Origin: Linnemannia elongata
Taxonomy: Eukaryota > Mortierellomycota > Mortierellomycetes > Mortierellales > Mortierellaceae
DNA: 64,000 bases
Direction: 5' to 3'
Assembly (NCBI GenBank): GCA_036320915.1
Contig: JAXBDG010000009.1
Span: forward strand, 186,001-250,000
Under the pieces are notes generated by a model. It worked only from the letters and a program-made list of their open reading frames with translations, ran no database searches and was not told where the DNA came from. Positions 21,515 to 32,138 of this stretch are shown here, one piece after another (position 1 is the stretch's first letter; the number at the start of each line of letters is the position of its first letter). The position numbers and the translations under genes were made by a program.

Positions 21515-22198
21515 ATGGCGCCTACATTCTTCGCAATTAACCCAAAACTAGTTGACGGCACACCCTTCGACCCTCTCACCGTCACCACCACCACCACCAA
21601 TGACCATCCATCCCCAATCGTCATTTGGCACCTCGTCCTCCCATCCTTTCCATCCCTCTCCCTTTCCTTCTCCTACCCAACAACAACAACAACAACAACA
21701 GTAATCCCCCTCGAAAGCGATCAAGTAACAACAGCACTAGACGCGCTTTATCCACAACTATCTACCCGCTGCTCAGCCGGTCCGTCACTCGACCGTCTCA
21801 ACACCTGTCTAGCAAACCACGAAACTTTCTCCCTCTTCCTCGCCACAGAAGTCTCCTCCACCTCCACCTCCTCTTCTACCAGCCCACTACAAGAACCAAG
21901 TGGGGTTCGCATCACAAAAATAGTCGGCGCATTAACACTCGTCACCTTAAACCTTCTCATGAAATCCTGCGCCCACATCGAAGACGTAGTAGTCGACGGC
22001 TCATGCCGCGGCCGAGGCCTAGGTAAAGGCTTAATGCGTCGCGCCCTCGATGAGGCCGTTCATACCCACAGCTGTGTGATGGTCGATCTGACTAGTAACC
22101 CGAACAGGATCGAGGCCAGGACACTCTATCAGTCCTTGGGATTTGAGCTTCGTGACACCGGAGTCTTCCGCTACACCGTCCCACAATACCGAAAATAA
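21515..22198 (+). CDS. GNAT-family N-acetyltransferase
   Basis: The predicted protein has 227 residues and a single exon. GNAT enzymes transfer an acetyl group from acetyl-CoA to an amine. The acetyl-CoA binding loop is visible as RGRGLGKGL at residues 165-173, after the strand HIEDVVVDGSC. The C-terminal part DLTSNPNRIEARTLYQSLGF (residues 191-210) followed by RDTGVFRY is the typical last strand and helix of the domain. The N-terminal half contains Thr- and Ser-rich insertions (residues 24-30, 56-63, 113-123) that are probably disordered. The substrate cannot be told; the C-terminal motif resembles small-molecule or general bacterial-style GNATs. The gene is convergent with DDB1, whose stop codon lies 116 bp away. 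The ATG at 21515 lies in aaagATGG and is the first in the conserved frame. Confidence 0.8.
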   Translation: MAPTFFAINPKLVDGTPFDPLTVTTTTTNDHPSPIVIWHLVLPSFPSLSLSFSYPTTTTTTTVIPLESDQVTTALDALYPQLSTRCSAGPSLDRLNTCLANHETFSLFLATEVSSTSTSSSTSPLQEPSGVRITKIVGALTLVTLNLLMKSCAHIEDVVVDGSCRGRGLGKGLMRRALDEAVHTHSCVMVDLTSNPNRIEARTLYQSLGFELRDTGVFRYTVPQYRK

Positions 22199-22313
22199 AA
22201 AATAAATAAAAAATCGCCATGGTTTGTTCACTGTACATAAAAGTGTATATTGGCAGAAGCCCTAAGATCTGCTGATGTTCTACAAGTCCTCAAGAGTTTG
22301 GCTGCCCATTTGT

Positions 22314-25300
22314 TTAGTGAAGGCGGGAGAGCTCCTCGATAAGCTTGGTTACCTCAACGACAGGGACCTCAATCGCCTCGCCTCCGTCAGCTCCCATCAT
22401 GACCTTGTTCACCTCGTCCTCTGTCAGATCCAAGAACAGCTCAATCAAATCTCCATCAACAAAGTTGGTCGACGGCAACGTCCTCTGATCGCTCCTGAAC
22501 TGTCTCCACCTATTTTTGTTGTTATGTTGGGTGGCAATGATGAACATTAGTATCTGAGCCAGATGGTAACACGGAGACCTAAGATAAACAATCGCAACGA
22601 CAATAAAAGAGGGCGTACTTGGAGTGGTCAAGGCCGCCGACGCCACGAATGACTTTAGACAGGTTGGTTTCAAGCCTGTGGAGGAGCTCGTACTTGTCCG
22701 CGGTAAGCGTTGCAATTACACCGATGGCTCCACTGACAGTCGCAAATAACAACTTGGGGATCGCAGGCGCATCACCCTCCTGGTTCGCCATCACAAGCGA
22801 TCCATGCTTGAACCGGTTGATCTGGTCGCCCAAGTGCCATCCTCCAGACCACTGCAACCTCTTGGCCTCATCTTCGCTCGTTGTCTCCGTGTTCTTGACA
22901 AGCGTAAACAGACTTGACGCATTGTCAGATGCAATAAACGTCTCGTCATCGATCGCTTCCAGCGCAGTCAACATATCCATTGACGAATCCCTGGCAATCT
23001 CAGTAATCTTCTTGTCCGTGTACCGGAGCAGCGTCATGCTCATAAGCATATCGCCCGCAACAATAAACTCGCCATGAACCGCAAGCGACAGAACCAGGAT
23101 GAATCCACGATGTGTGCATTCCAATGTCAGGTTGTTGTCGCTCGTTCCCTCCTCCGAGATCTTCCATGCATAGAGACAGATCCGATGGTTGACACCACAG
23201 AGAAGCTTGCCCTGGAATTCCTTGACCGCCATCACACCTCCCTGCACCTCCAACTCCGTCACCAACTTGAGTTTGCTGGTCTCTGACACTTCCAGAATCA
23301 AAATACGACCCTTAGTGGGGACACCTTCCGAAATCGTGTCTGCTGTTCCAACCGCAATGTAGCTCGTTGGATCGCCTGCGAACGTAACAGCCGTGATGCA
23401 CTGAGGTGCCTCATCCCTCTGTAGCTCGTACGAATCCAGCACTAAGCAAAAGCGCAAATATGAAATCCAGTTAGCATAAGGAATCGGCGTAACAACTACG
23501 AGATAAAGTCATCGAGGAAGAAAGAGTAGCGCTTACCATCAAAGGTCTGGTCATCGAAGAGACGGACGAACCCAATCTCTTCCTCATCACAGGCAACAAT
23601 GCGGGTAGTTCCAAAGGTCTCAGGCTCCTCGCATACAATCTGGGTAGTAAGGACTCCAAAGCACTTTCGTGACGACATGTACGCAATGCGTCTGGCACTC
23701 TCGTGGACAGGAACTGTGCGGACATGCAACTCCTGGAACTCGTCGATGCTTCCGATCCGAAGGACACTCTCCTCATCCGACCCAACAAGCGCCAGCGCAT
23801 TCGGGAAAGCCGTACAGTTGAATGAGGCAACCGTGGCGACCTGCTTGAGATTGACATTGGAGTAGAGGATCTTGCGGTTGGAACTGTAAATCACAGTAGG
23901 TCGGTCACTGCAAGCAAAGACATGGTCTGACTTTCCCGCAGTAGATGCAGTTGCGGGGGCCAAACCATCCTCGACCTGAGCTGCCGAAATCTGTCGAAGC
24001 ATGACAGGCTGCGTACCAAGCGAGATCTTTTTAGGAGATGGCAAGCTGCTGAGGGTTGCATCCAAAACAAACGTCAACAAATTTCCGTCGCCTATTTTGT
24101 GGGTTAATCATGCAGTTAGTTGTAAAGATAACTACTTGGTGGGATAATTCGAAGAGTCTAAAGTACTTACCGAGGCCGACCAAGAGGTAGGGTACGCCTT
24201 CAAATCTTGACAGGAGCAGCGAACGAGGAAGGATGTCTCCTGGCAGGTCGTGGGAAGCAAGGATCTCCATGGTGGGCAAGCGGACCAAAAGAACCTTAAT
24301 ATCTGTCCACAGTCCAACTGCGCACACCTGCGAGGCATGTCGATCCCCGCCGTCGATCGCGTTGACATCAATACAGGCTATTTCGTTCTCAAACGTAGTT
24401 TGGCTATTACGATAAGTAAAAGATAAAAGGCAGGCAGCGGCACAGTAAGTAAATTTGGTAGACAATCATTCACGCAGTAGCCTTTCAGGCCACACCTCAA
24501 GGACCAATTATAACCTTACCCGACTTTTTTGACGACTTCAGATCCAATGTCTAGGTAGACGAGGGTCTTACCGCCGACAGCCACCAGACACTGGGTGCCG
24601 TTCATGGATGCAATCGAGATCAACTCTCCTGCTGGGGGTTTCCACTCCGAGATCAATCCGGCTTGGATATGTTGAGGAGGCGCAATCAACCGAACTGAAT
24701 CCTCAGTCACTTGAATGAGGAGACCTGCCTGCGCATTTCCACAAAGCAACGTGGCTGTGTCGCTCAAGAATCCTTCAAGCTCCTCCTGAACCATCTCAGA
24801 GTCGGCTGTAACACGGACCACGCGCGTCGAGTTCAAAAAGCTCATCACAAGGGTGTCTTCCGTGCTAGAGTGGCGAAAAATGAAGAGTTGACCGAGAATG
24901 TCAGAAAATCCGCGAGTGACATATCCTTCCTCGTTCAATACCGCTTTCCCATATGCAATGTTCACTTACGTAGCATCCAAGTTCTCTTTCAGTGACCAAA
25001 GTCCCTTGATACCAGGGAGCTCAAGGACAGCCCTATCATTAATACCGACACCATTTCGGACAATTCTCAGCGACCCGTCCTTGAATGCTCCTGAACATGC
25101 CACAATTTGACCCTATTTAAACATAAAACAAAAACATAGTTAGAGGCGATATCAGATCCCCGGAGGATTCAAGCAACTCGCAATAGACAAAAGAATGAAA
25201 GAGTACCTGGCCTTGTCCCTCCAAATCGACGACCTCAAAATCGAGGACGGGTGCAATGTTGGTGAACGTCTCCATAATCTCCACATATTCGCCCTGCTCA

Positions 25301-26817
25301 TCAGGGTTCTCGTGCAGCTGGACCAATTGCGAGTCACCCAAATGTGATCCAACAAAGGCGTGGTCGTTGTCAAGATATACGAGCGCCTCGGGAATCGAAA
25401 TAGTGCCCAAACTTTCCAACTTCAGTCCTGACACTGGTATGAATCGGTTCGAAGATGATCCTGCATTGTTGTTGATTTCCAGGACCAAGATGTACAGCAT
25501 TCCCTTGTGGTCGCCGAGGAGGTATCGGGTTCCTTGGTCGATGTGATTGTAGCACTGCATGATCGTAGCGTTCATGGTGATCGAGATTGCTGTTGTCTGT
25601 GCTGGGTTAAAGTAAGAAATCGAGTACTCGCCGACAACCAAAAAGCCGCCTAAACATGAAAATATGAAAACATAATATTAGCGTAGACCATGAAATAGCT
25701 CCGAGGTGAATATAATGGGCACGAGCATTGGGCGGCACTTCTTACCAATAGGAGCTGGGACAGCAATACAAGTCCTCGCTCCGCTCAGCCCACTTTGAGC
25801 CCATCCAGTCTCTGACTTGTCTTTGTTCTTGAGGTCGAACTCGTACGTCTTGACATGGCGAACCTCTTTCTTATCCTGGTACAACAGCGCAAGGGTGGGT
25901 CGTTGGCATCCGTGCAAAAACACCATCGACATGATGGTCACCTCGTCGATGGGAAGGTCAAATGGATCCAAGAAAGTCGAATCGATAGATCTAGTGCTGG
26001 GTCGAGAGGGGTTTGTTGGGCGACCTGTACTCTGGCCGCCGCTTGTGCCAGTGCGCCCACTCGGCACAATGGGCGAGTTCGGATTGACAGGGATGCACTT
26101 TAAGAGGCCTTGGTAGAGATGACAGCAGATCAGTGAGGAAGTTGGATCCATGATGACTATCTGTCCTGCCTCTGAGGGTCTAGCATGACGATCCTGGAGA
26201 TCTGTGTATGTATCGGATAAAATGCTGAACTGCGGAGCAATTGTCGCCATTGCCCCAGCACCACTTGGGGACGAAGACAGACGCAACGACAGCGTCAGCA
26301 TTTGATAATGAGTTGTAGTTAAAAGGAGCATATCCATATTATGCCCCTAATGAAAAAAGGGTGAATGTGCGCAGATAGGCCAGATTAATTGCGCGGTCAG
26401 ATAACGTGCTATTTCAAGCGCTCCCACGTACGTGAGAGTGAGAAACGCGGAAGTTTTGATGATGATAAGAACGTACTGGAGGTCGGAAGGGTTCCAGGCA
26501 TGCAATCTCGCCGTATATTCCAAACTCCTTGACCATCTTGAGGCCATCACTCGAGACCAGATACACCTCGACCCTCGTTCCTTTGCTATGATATTAAAGC
26601 CCGATTTTGGTCAAATGAAGAAAAAAAAAAAAAAAACCCCCCCAAGAAACGTGGGAAGTGTTAGGGCTTTACCTTTGAAGAGATAGATTGCGTTGTTTGA
26701 TATCGCAAGAGATAGCTCTTACCCAAGAATGAGGTTGAGATCATCCGGTCCAGTAAAGTTTCCCTTGATCGCATGAAAGACTGCGCTCGACTTGCGAGCA
26801 GTAAAGACGATGTTCAT
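22314..26817 (-). CDS. DDB1: DDB1-like CUL4 ubiquitin-ligase adaptor
   Basis: Ten exons join in phase into 1180 residues (human DDB1 has 1140): 26723-26817, 26477-26585, 25746-26346, 25207-25649, 24970-25112, 24520-24864, 24171-24403, 23537-24091, 22619-23441 and 22314-22509. All introns are about 80-140 bp with GT-AG ends. Recognisable DDB1 passages in order are [98 protein letters not shown] and, at the end, [13 protein letters not shown]. The family folds into three beta-propellers and links CUL4 to substrate receptors in DNA repair and chromatin control, in the nucleus and cytosol. A Gly/Ser/Thr-rich insertion of about 30 residues (near residue 160) is absent from animal DDB1. The related CPSF160 and Rse1/SF3b130 fit less well because these motifs are DDB1-specific. 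Confidence 0.93.
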
Positions 26818-27196
26818 GAGAGGGTGTGCGGGGTGGTTTTTTTCGTGTTTGTTGTCTGTTGTCGTGATTGCGAATGGGAGAGTCAACAACGAGGTGACTA
26901 CAGGGTTCGTGGTTGAGGAAGTTAGTCGATAACGGCGGTTTGTATGTCGAGGCTGACGCGTGTGCGTATAGTAATGGCTGATGGCGGTGGTACTGAGAGG
27001 GTAAGGGAGAAAGAGAGGAAGGGGTGAAGGTAGAAGTGCGATTCTGGTGGGCTTGCTTCCTTTTCTTGAGCTAAGCTGACTGACCCCTTTCTACAAAGAA
27101 ATGGGTTCTGTCGCGCAGAGGCAGAGGACTTTTTTTTTGGAACGTCAAAGTTTTAATCCGAAAACGGAAGTCTAAGTGTAGCTCATGCGAGCACGG
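26818..27196. promoter_or_regulatory. 5' region of DDB1
   Basis: Upstream sequence of DDB1 with G/A-rich stretches (27000-27050). It includes the 17-bp string gcgcagaggcagaggac at 27113-27129, which recurs at 30274-30290 in the LINE-like fragment. No gene is seen. Confidence 0.4.
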
Positions 27197-29539
27197 TATT
27201 CTACGTCGTTATCCCTTCTCCTGTATTCGACACAATATTGTGTCGAAAAATGTTTTTTTTTCAATTTACGCAGGTTATCTCGATAACGGGCTAGGAGACC
27301 CCCCTTGACCTTCTTAATAAAAAAGAATCAGAATACAACAATACATAGATCGAGCTCGTTTGGTTGTCTGAGTCATTATGATCATCGTCGTCAATTCTGA
27401 ATTCATTCATTTCCCTCTTCATCCCATTCCATTCTCTCGACCCCCATCCTACTTCGCCCAATCCTTCAATGAGCGTCCCTTCCACCAACAACTTTGACGA
27501 AGAGGACGACGACGACGAGAGCCCTTTTACTATCACTCGCACAACAACCGGTACGGAAAACGACGATAACAACAAAAACGAGGAAGAACAAAGAGCTACC
27601 CCATCCGCCCCTGTCACTCGTCGATCAAAAAAGCAAGGGCCCAAACTGAAACTGCCTCCCGCAGCCGACTTTGAGGAGCATGTTATGCCTTACTCCAGGA
27701 AGCCACACACAGCACAAGCAACAATCCCACCACATCTTCAATTCGGCGAACCTCTACCACCCTATTCTCTTTTCTCTCTCTTCTTCTCGGACTCAGCATT
27801 TGAGGATATTGCCGTGAACACCAATGCCTATGCAACAATAAAGGATGCAGGGAAATCTGGATCTCGCGTTTGGACCCCAGTAACAAAGCACGAGCTCCGT
27901 ATCTTTCTCGGTATCATCATCTACATGGGCGTGTTCGGCAAAACATCACTCGATGACTACTGGTCAACTTCCGAAAAGTACCCTCAACACTTCATCAGCA
28001 AGTACATGAGTCTCTATCGTTTCCAACAGATCAAACGTTATCTCCATGTGTCGCCCCTCAACGATGACCATCTTGACTGGCACACCAAATTGCGTCCCCT
28101 CTCCTCCAAGCTACAGCAAGATTTTACCCGACTCTTTCTTCCCTCCACCAATGTCTCTGTCGATGAAATGATTGTTCGATTCTCTGGGCGAAGCAAGCAT
28201 ACCGTCAAGATGAAGTGTAAGCCAACCCCCGAAGGATACAAGATCTTCGCCCTTTGTCAAGCCGGATACACCTATTCTTTTCTCTTCTACTCCCCCTTCG
28301 ACTCTATCATCGGTGTGACTAAACTTCCCAACATGAGCATCACTTCCTCTGCCGTTGCCCACCTGGCTAAAACGCTTCCCCATTCCAAATACCGATTCAA
28401 CATATACATGGATAACTATTTCTCCAACGTCGGTCTTTTCAAGTATCTTCGCTCCCTCCAGATTGGCGCTTGTGGTACCGCCCGTGTCAGTTCAAAAGAC
28501 TTTCCCAAGGCCCTAAAGGTCGACAAGACTGACGATCACGAGTGGAACACCCTTTCCGGTGTCGTTGTCGATAATGCCGTCCTTGCCGCCGTATGGATTG
28601 ACAATGCCCCAGTCAACTTGCTCACTACTTTCCACACTATCACAGGCGACTGCCGTGTCCCACGCACTCGATGGCGCCCTCGTATCACCAGCAGCAATGG
28701 AAAAGCCATCCGAGAGCACTTTCAAGATGCACCCTCAGCAGCTGTCAACATCCCCAAGATCATCGACGACTACAACAACCACATGAATGGCGTCGACATC
28801 AGTGACCAGTACCGATCATACTACAGCACCCAATTGCCAGTGCGCAGAACATGGATGCCACTCTTTTTCTGGATCTTGGATACCACGATTATCAATGCCT
28901 ACCTAATCCACCAAGCACAAGGAGGAACGCTCTCACACAAGGAGTTTCGAATCGAAGTAGCATGGGCACTCATTCACGAAGGCACCAAAGGCGCTTCCTC
29001 CCAGCAAAAACGAACTCGCCAGCACCACGAGGATCCCACCAAAAAAAAAAAGGAATACTCCAGTCCATATGTCACTGAAAAAACCGAGTTGCCCTCATGC
29101 CGCTTTCAGCCAGGTCCCCACGTTCCCAAGAAGATTGAAGGACGACCAAAGTGCTTTCTCTGTCGATACAATGCGGTCCCGGACGGAGAGGATGTCAGAG
29201 CAACGACTGGTTGGAAATGTAAAACTTGTGACATCCCATTGTGCCTGACTGGTACACGCAATTGCTTCGAAATTTTTCATGAACTTCCATAGCTTCCCTC
29301 TCCTTTTCCCTTTAGGAGACCCCCCCACCATAAAAAAGTGCAAGATACAATTGAATATGAAGAAATAATAAAAAAAAGAACTGGAGCCCTATGGCTTGTG
29401 TGTAAAGAATGGGACTCGAACTAAGTAACCTCTTTTTTTGTAAGTTATCATATGGGAGTGCATGAGCCCAGCACACAAAAATTTTCGACACAATATTGTG
29501 TCGAAAAAAATACAGGGGAAGGGATAGCAAAGCAGAATA
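27197..29539 (+). mobile_element. piggyBac-type DNA transposon, apparently complete
   Basis: An intact transposase gene lies between inverted terminal repeats of about 50 bp. The left end (27197-27250) starts tattctacgtcgttatccct and the right end (29481-29539, opposite strand) starts tattctgctttgctatccct; both then read c-c-t-g-t-a-t-t and run into the same 22-bp perfect palindrome built on cgacacaatattgtgtcg (27226-27247 and 29484-29505). A direct repeat taggagacccccc lies inside at 27292-27304 and 29313-29325. The outer limits are uncertain, and I do not see the TTAA target duplication usual for piggyBac at these ends. Confidence 0.7.
27469..29292 (+). CDS. piggyBac-family transposase (DDE_Tnp_1_7)
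   Basis: The protein has 607 residues in one uninterrupted exon. The family cuts and pastes DNA at TTAA sites through a DDE/DDD RNase H-like domain. Candidate catalytic Asp residues are D232 (VSVDEMIVRFSG), D315 (IYMDNYFSN) and D443 or D446 (NGVDISDQYRSYY); D378 (AVWIDNAPVNLL) is also conserved-looking. The N-terminus is acidic and disordered (residues 1-45). The C-terminus ends in a Cys-rich domain of piggyBac type (CFLCRYN, then GWKCKTCDIPLC and CFEIFH). The absence of stops or frameshifts suggests a recent or still active element. It may alternatively be a domesticated gene, but the flanking inverted repeats argue against that. Confidence 0.92.
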   Translation: MSVPSTNNFDEEDDDDESPFTITRTTTGTENDDNNKNEEEQRATPSAPVTRRSKKQGPKLKLPPAADFEEHVMPYSRKPHTAQATIPPHLQFGEPLPPYSLFSLFFSDSAFEDIAVNTNAYATIKDAGKSGSRVWTPVTKHELRIFLGIIIYMGVFGKTSLDDYWSTSEKYPQHFISKYMSLYRFQQIKRYLHVSPLNDDHLDWHTKLRPLSSKLQQDFTRLFLPSTNVSVDEMIVRFSGRSKHTVKMKCKPTPEGYKIFALCQAGYTYSFLFYSPFDSIIGVTKLPNMSITSSAVAHLAKTLPHSKYRFNIYMDNYFSNVGLFKYLRSLQIGACGTARVSSKDFPKALKVDKTDDHEWNTLSGVVVDNAVLAAVWIDNAPVNLLTTFHTITGDCRVPRTRWRPRITSSNGKAIREHFQDAPSAAVNIPKIIDDYNNHMNGVDISDQYRSYYSTQLPVRRTWMPLFFWILDTTIINAYLIHQAQGGTLSHKEFRIEVAWALIHEGTKGASSQQKRTRQHHEDPTKKKKEYSSPYVTEKTELPSCRFQPGPHVPKKIEGRPKCFLCRYNAVPDGEDVRATTGWKCKTCDIPLCLTGTRNCFEIFHELP

Positions 29540-29654
29540 GATAAAGTGTACTGCGCAAAACCGAGGAAACACAATCCGTAATCTGCGCCAGGCGCACCTG
29601 CGCATACCTCCGGATGACCCTTGCTGCCCTTCGGGGGCGGTTCAAGGGGTAAGA

Positions 29655-30320
29655 CTAGGTGTCTTCCGTCTCGAACTCTTTAACTGTCATCGCTCCTCTT
29701 TTTTCCATAATATCCATTCTCCTCCGACCTAGTAAGGCCTCGATCACCGCTCGGTCGGCTGCATGTGTATCATTCTGAACGCCAGGGCATCGTCCCTCCT
29801 CGTGCTCCGCCAGAGGCCGCCCGCACTCGCATTCATTCGCTCGGGGTTTCCGTCCATATATTTGTTGCCATTGGGACCTGGGCCGCTCCTCCGGGGGTTT
29901 GTGCTTCCGTCTTTCTGTGATACCCTGCTGTTTCTCCCATTCGACGGTTCTCTCGCATCGCGGTTTCCATATTTTTTCTCGGCCCTCCTTCTCGATGTAC
30001 TTGCAGAATAGTCGGCTGACGTGTTCGGCAACGCTCTTGGGCATCTCCTTGAAGACTTTGGCCCACTCAGTGGCAAGAGCCTTGGGTACGAGTCCTCTGA
30101 GTATGTGGCAGACCGTCCACTCCTCATCGCCCGTGTATCCTTCATTACGGTCCTCCGTGCTTGGCCATTGGACGATCCTCCTCAGCGCCGCTTTGCATGC
30201 TCTGACGCTCGTCGCTACCCACCCAATCTCCTTGGGCTCTGTTTCTCCCTCCTTCCTTCTCTTCTTCCTCTCTGCGCAGAGGCAGAGGACAAGCTGCCAG
30301 CAGAAAGTACAAGCAGTCAC
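29655..30320 (-). pseudogene. C-terminal fragment of a LINE-like retrotransposon ORF (probable)
   Basis: An open frame of 221 codons runs to a TAG at 29655. It contains EEWTVCHILRGLVPKALA, KYIEKEGREKIWKPRCERTV and EWEKQQGIT, a pattern I associate with the region after the reverse transcriptase in fungal non-LTR elements, then a putative zinc-binding CECGRPLAEHEEGRCPG. No reverse transcriptase domain lies upstream; the frame begins abruptly next to the F-box/LRR copy C1, whose upstream block is itself cut off at about 30519. This is read as a 5'-truncated insertion. The family call is from memory of the motif style only. It could instead be a small unknown gene. Confidence 0.4.
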
Positions 30321-30518
30321 TTAGATCAGGTGACCATTTGAGGCAAAGGCAGGGAGCCGCTGGCCAATTTTTTTTACCTCGCAAAACTTGACCATTTCGT
30401 TTCGTGTCGAGAGGGCATATCGTAGCCGTTTGATAGAATTGCGGGTAATCGCAACAAACAATCATTAAAGTCGGCACGACGCGTACTGGTAAGCGACCCA
30501 TACGTGCAAAAGACGGCA

Positions 30519-30629
30519 TTCTTCCTCTCATCCTAGTCCATTCCTCCTCATCCCATTCTACCCTTCCCGTCAACCATCACACCGTCAACCCTGTCACACA
30601 ACTCATATTCCTCCTCTTGCAAGACCAAG
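30519..30629. repeat. truncated 5' flank of duplicon, start of cluster C
   Basis: Only the last 110 bp of the shared upstream block remain, starting at cattcttcctctcatcctag. They are almost identical to the flank of copy B2 (20604-20720, opposite strand). The break adjoins the LINE-like fragment. Confidence 0.7.
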
Positions 30630-32138
30630 ATGTTCCAGACACATCCCCTCGATCTACACGAGATTCGGTCCAGAATTGCCAGCAGTCTTGGCCTTAAAGA
30701 CCTCGCGTCCTGTGCGCGTGTGAGTCAAGATTGGAACGACTCATTTACACCGGCACTCTACAACTCTGTCGTGCTGTCGAAACATGAGCTCAGCATGGAA
30801 TCTATCGAGAGAAACAAGCATGTTATAAAACACCTTTTGATTAAAAGTGCTATCGATGGAGAACCATGGACATCTGCTGAATACAATGTAATTTCTAGCA
30901 TTGTGGCCAACTCGACTCTCACCACTTTGCGCTTGTTCAAGAACGCGATCGGGGAGAACGGAGTTGTAGCGCTATCTGAGGCACTCAAGACCAACTCGAC
31001 CCTGACTACCTTGAACTTGTACAGTAACTCGATCGGGGAGAACGGAGCTGTGGCGTTGTCAGAGGCACTCAAGACCAATTCGACTCTCACCACTTTGAAC
31101 TTGTACAACAACTCGATCAGAGCCAACGGAGCTGAGGCACTGTCGGAAGCACTCAAGACCAACTCGACCCTGACCACCTTGAACTTGAACAGGAACTGGA
31201 TCGGGGAGAACGGAGCTGTGGCGCTGTCTACGGCACTCAAGACCAACTCGACCCTGACCACTTTGGACTTAAAGAACAACTCGATCGGAATCAACGGAGC
31301 TGTGGCGCTGTCAGAAGCACTCAAGACCAACTCGACTCTCACCACCTTGAACTTGTACGCCAACTCGATCGGGGAAAACGGAGCTGTAGCCCTGTCTGAG
31401 GCATTCAAGACCAACTCGACTCTCACCACTTTAAATATGGGACACAACTCGATCGGAGACTATGGAGCTGTTGCACTGTCTAAAGCACTCAAGACCAACT
31501 CGACTCTCACCACTTTGAACTTGCCGCACATCTCGATCACGGAGAACGGAGCTGTAGCCCTGTCAGAGGCGCTCAAGACCAACTCGACCCTGACCACTTT
31601 GGACTTACAGAACAACTCGATCGGAATCAACGGAGCTGTAGCGCTGTCTGAGGCACTCAAGACCAACTCTACCCTGACTACTTTGGACTTGAACTACAAC
31701 TCGATCGGGAACAACGGAGCTATAGCCCTTTCTGAATCAATCAAGACCAACTCGACTCTCACCACTTTGGACTTGAGCGAGAACTCGATCGGAATCAACG
31801 GAGCCGTGGCGCTGTCGGAGGCACTCAAGACCAACTCGACTCTCACCACTTTGAACTTGGACTACAACTCGATCGGGGAGAACGGAGCGGTAGCGTTGTC
31901 TGAGGCACTCAAGACCAACTCGACTCTCACCACTTTGGACTTGACCAGCAACTTGATCGGAATCAATGGAGCTGTAGCGTTGTCTGAGGCTTTCAAGTCC
32001 AACTCAACTCTCATCACTTTAAATTTGAGATACAACTCGATCGGAAAGAATGGAGTTCAGGCACTGTCTGAGGCATGCAGCGTTAACTTGACTGTGATCA
32101 TTAAAGGCCTCGCAAATCAACGACTGTCTGAGCCTTAA
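30630..32138 (+). CDS. F-box/LRR protein, copy C1 (13 repeats)
   Basis: The protein has 502 residues starting at MFQTHPLDLHEIRSR with the F-box-like head (LKDLASCARVSQDWNDSF), thirteen repeats and a divergent cap (KGLANQRLSEP instead of KGIVLQRLS.P). The first loop differs from the family (RLFKNAIGENGVVAL). Repeats 5 to 8 are nearly the same as repeats 6 to 9 of copy B1 on the other strand 13 kb away. Repeat 10 has the variant ESIKTN. Most of the usual upstream block is missing, so expression may rely on a different promoter or be lost. Confidence 0.85.
   Translation: MFQTHPLDLHEIRSRIASSLGLKDLASCARVSQDWNDSFTPALYNSVVLSKHELSMESIERNKHVIKHLLIKSAIDGEPWTSAEYNVISSIVANSTLTTLRLFKNAIGENGVVALSEALKTNSTLTTLNLYSNSIGENGAVALSEALKTNSTLTTLNLYNNSIRANGAEALSEALKTNSTLTTLNLNRNWIGENGAVALSTALKTNSTLTTLDLKNNSIGINGAVALSEALKTNSTLTTLNLYANSIGENGAVALSEAFKTNSTLTTLNMGHNSIGDYGAVALSKALKTNSTLTTLNLPHISITENGAVALSEALKTNSTLTTLDLQNNSIGINGAVALSEALKTNSTLTTLDLNYNSIGNNGAIALSESIKTNSTLTTLDLSENSIGINGAVALSEALKTNSTLTTLNLDYNSIGENGAVALSEALKTNSTLTTLDLTSNLIGINGAVALSEAFKSNSTLITLNLRYNSIGKNGVQALSEACSVNLTVIIKGLANQRLSEP

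Noticed and set aside
22314..26817. Assignment of the DDB1-like gene to CPSF160 or Rse1/SF3b130
   Set aside because: All share the fold, but the length (1180 residues) and the passages [28 protein letters not shown] and the [13 protein letters not shown] ending match DDB1 specifically.
27226..29505. Twin 22-bp palindromes as transcription terminators or operators
   Set aside because: They sit at mirrored positions within longer inverted repeats on both sides of a transposase, so a transposon end is the simpler reading.
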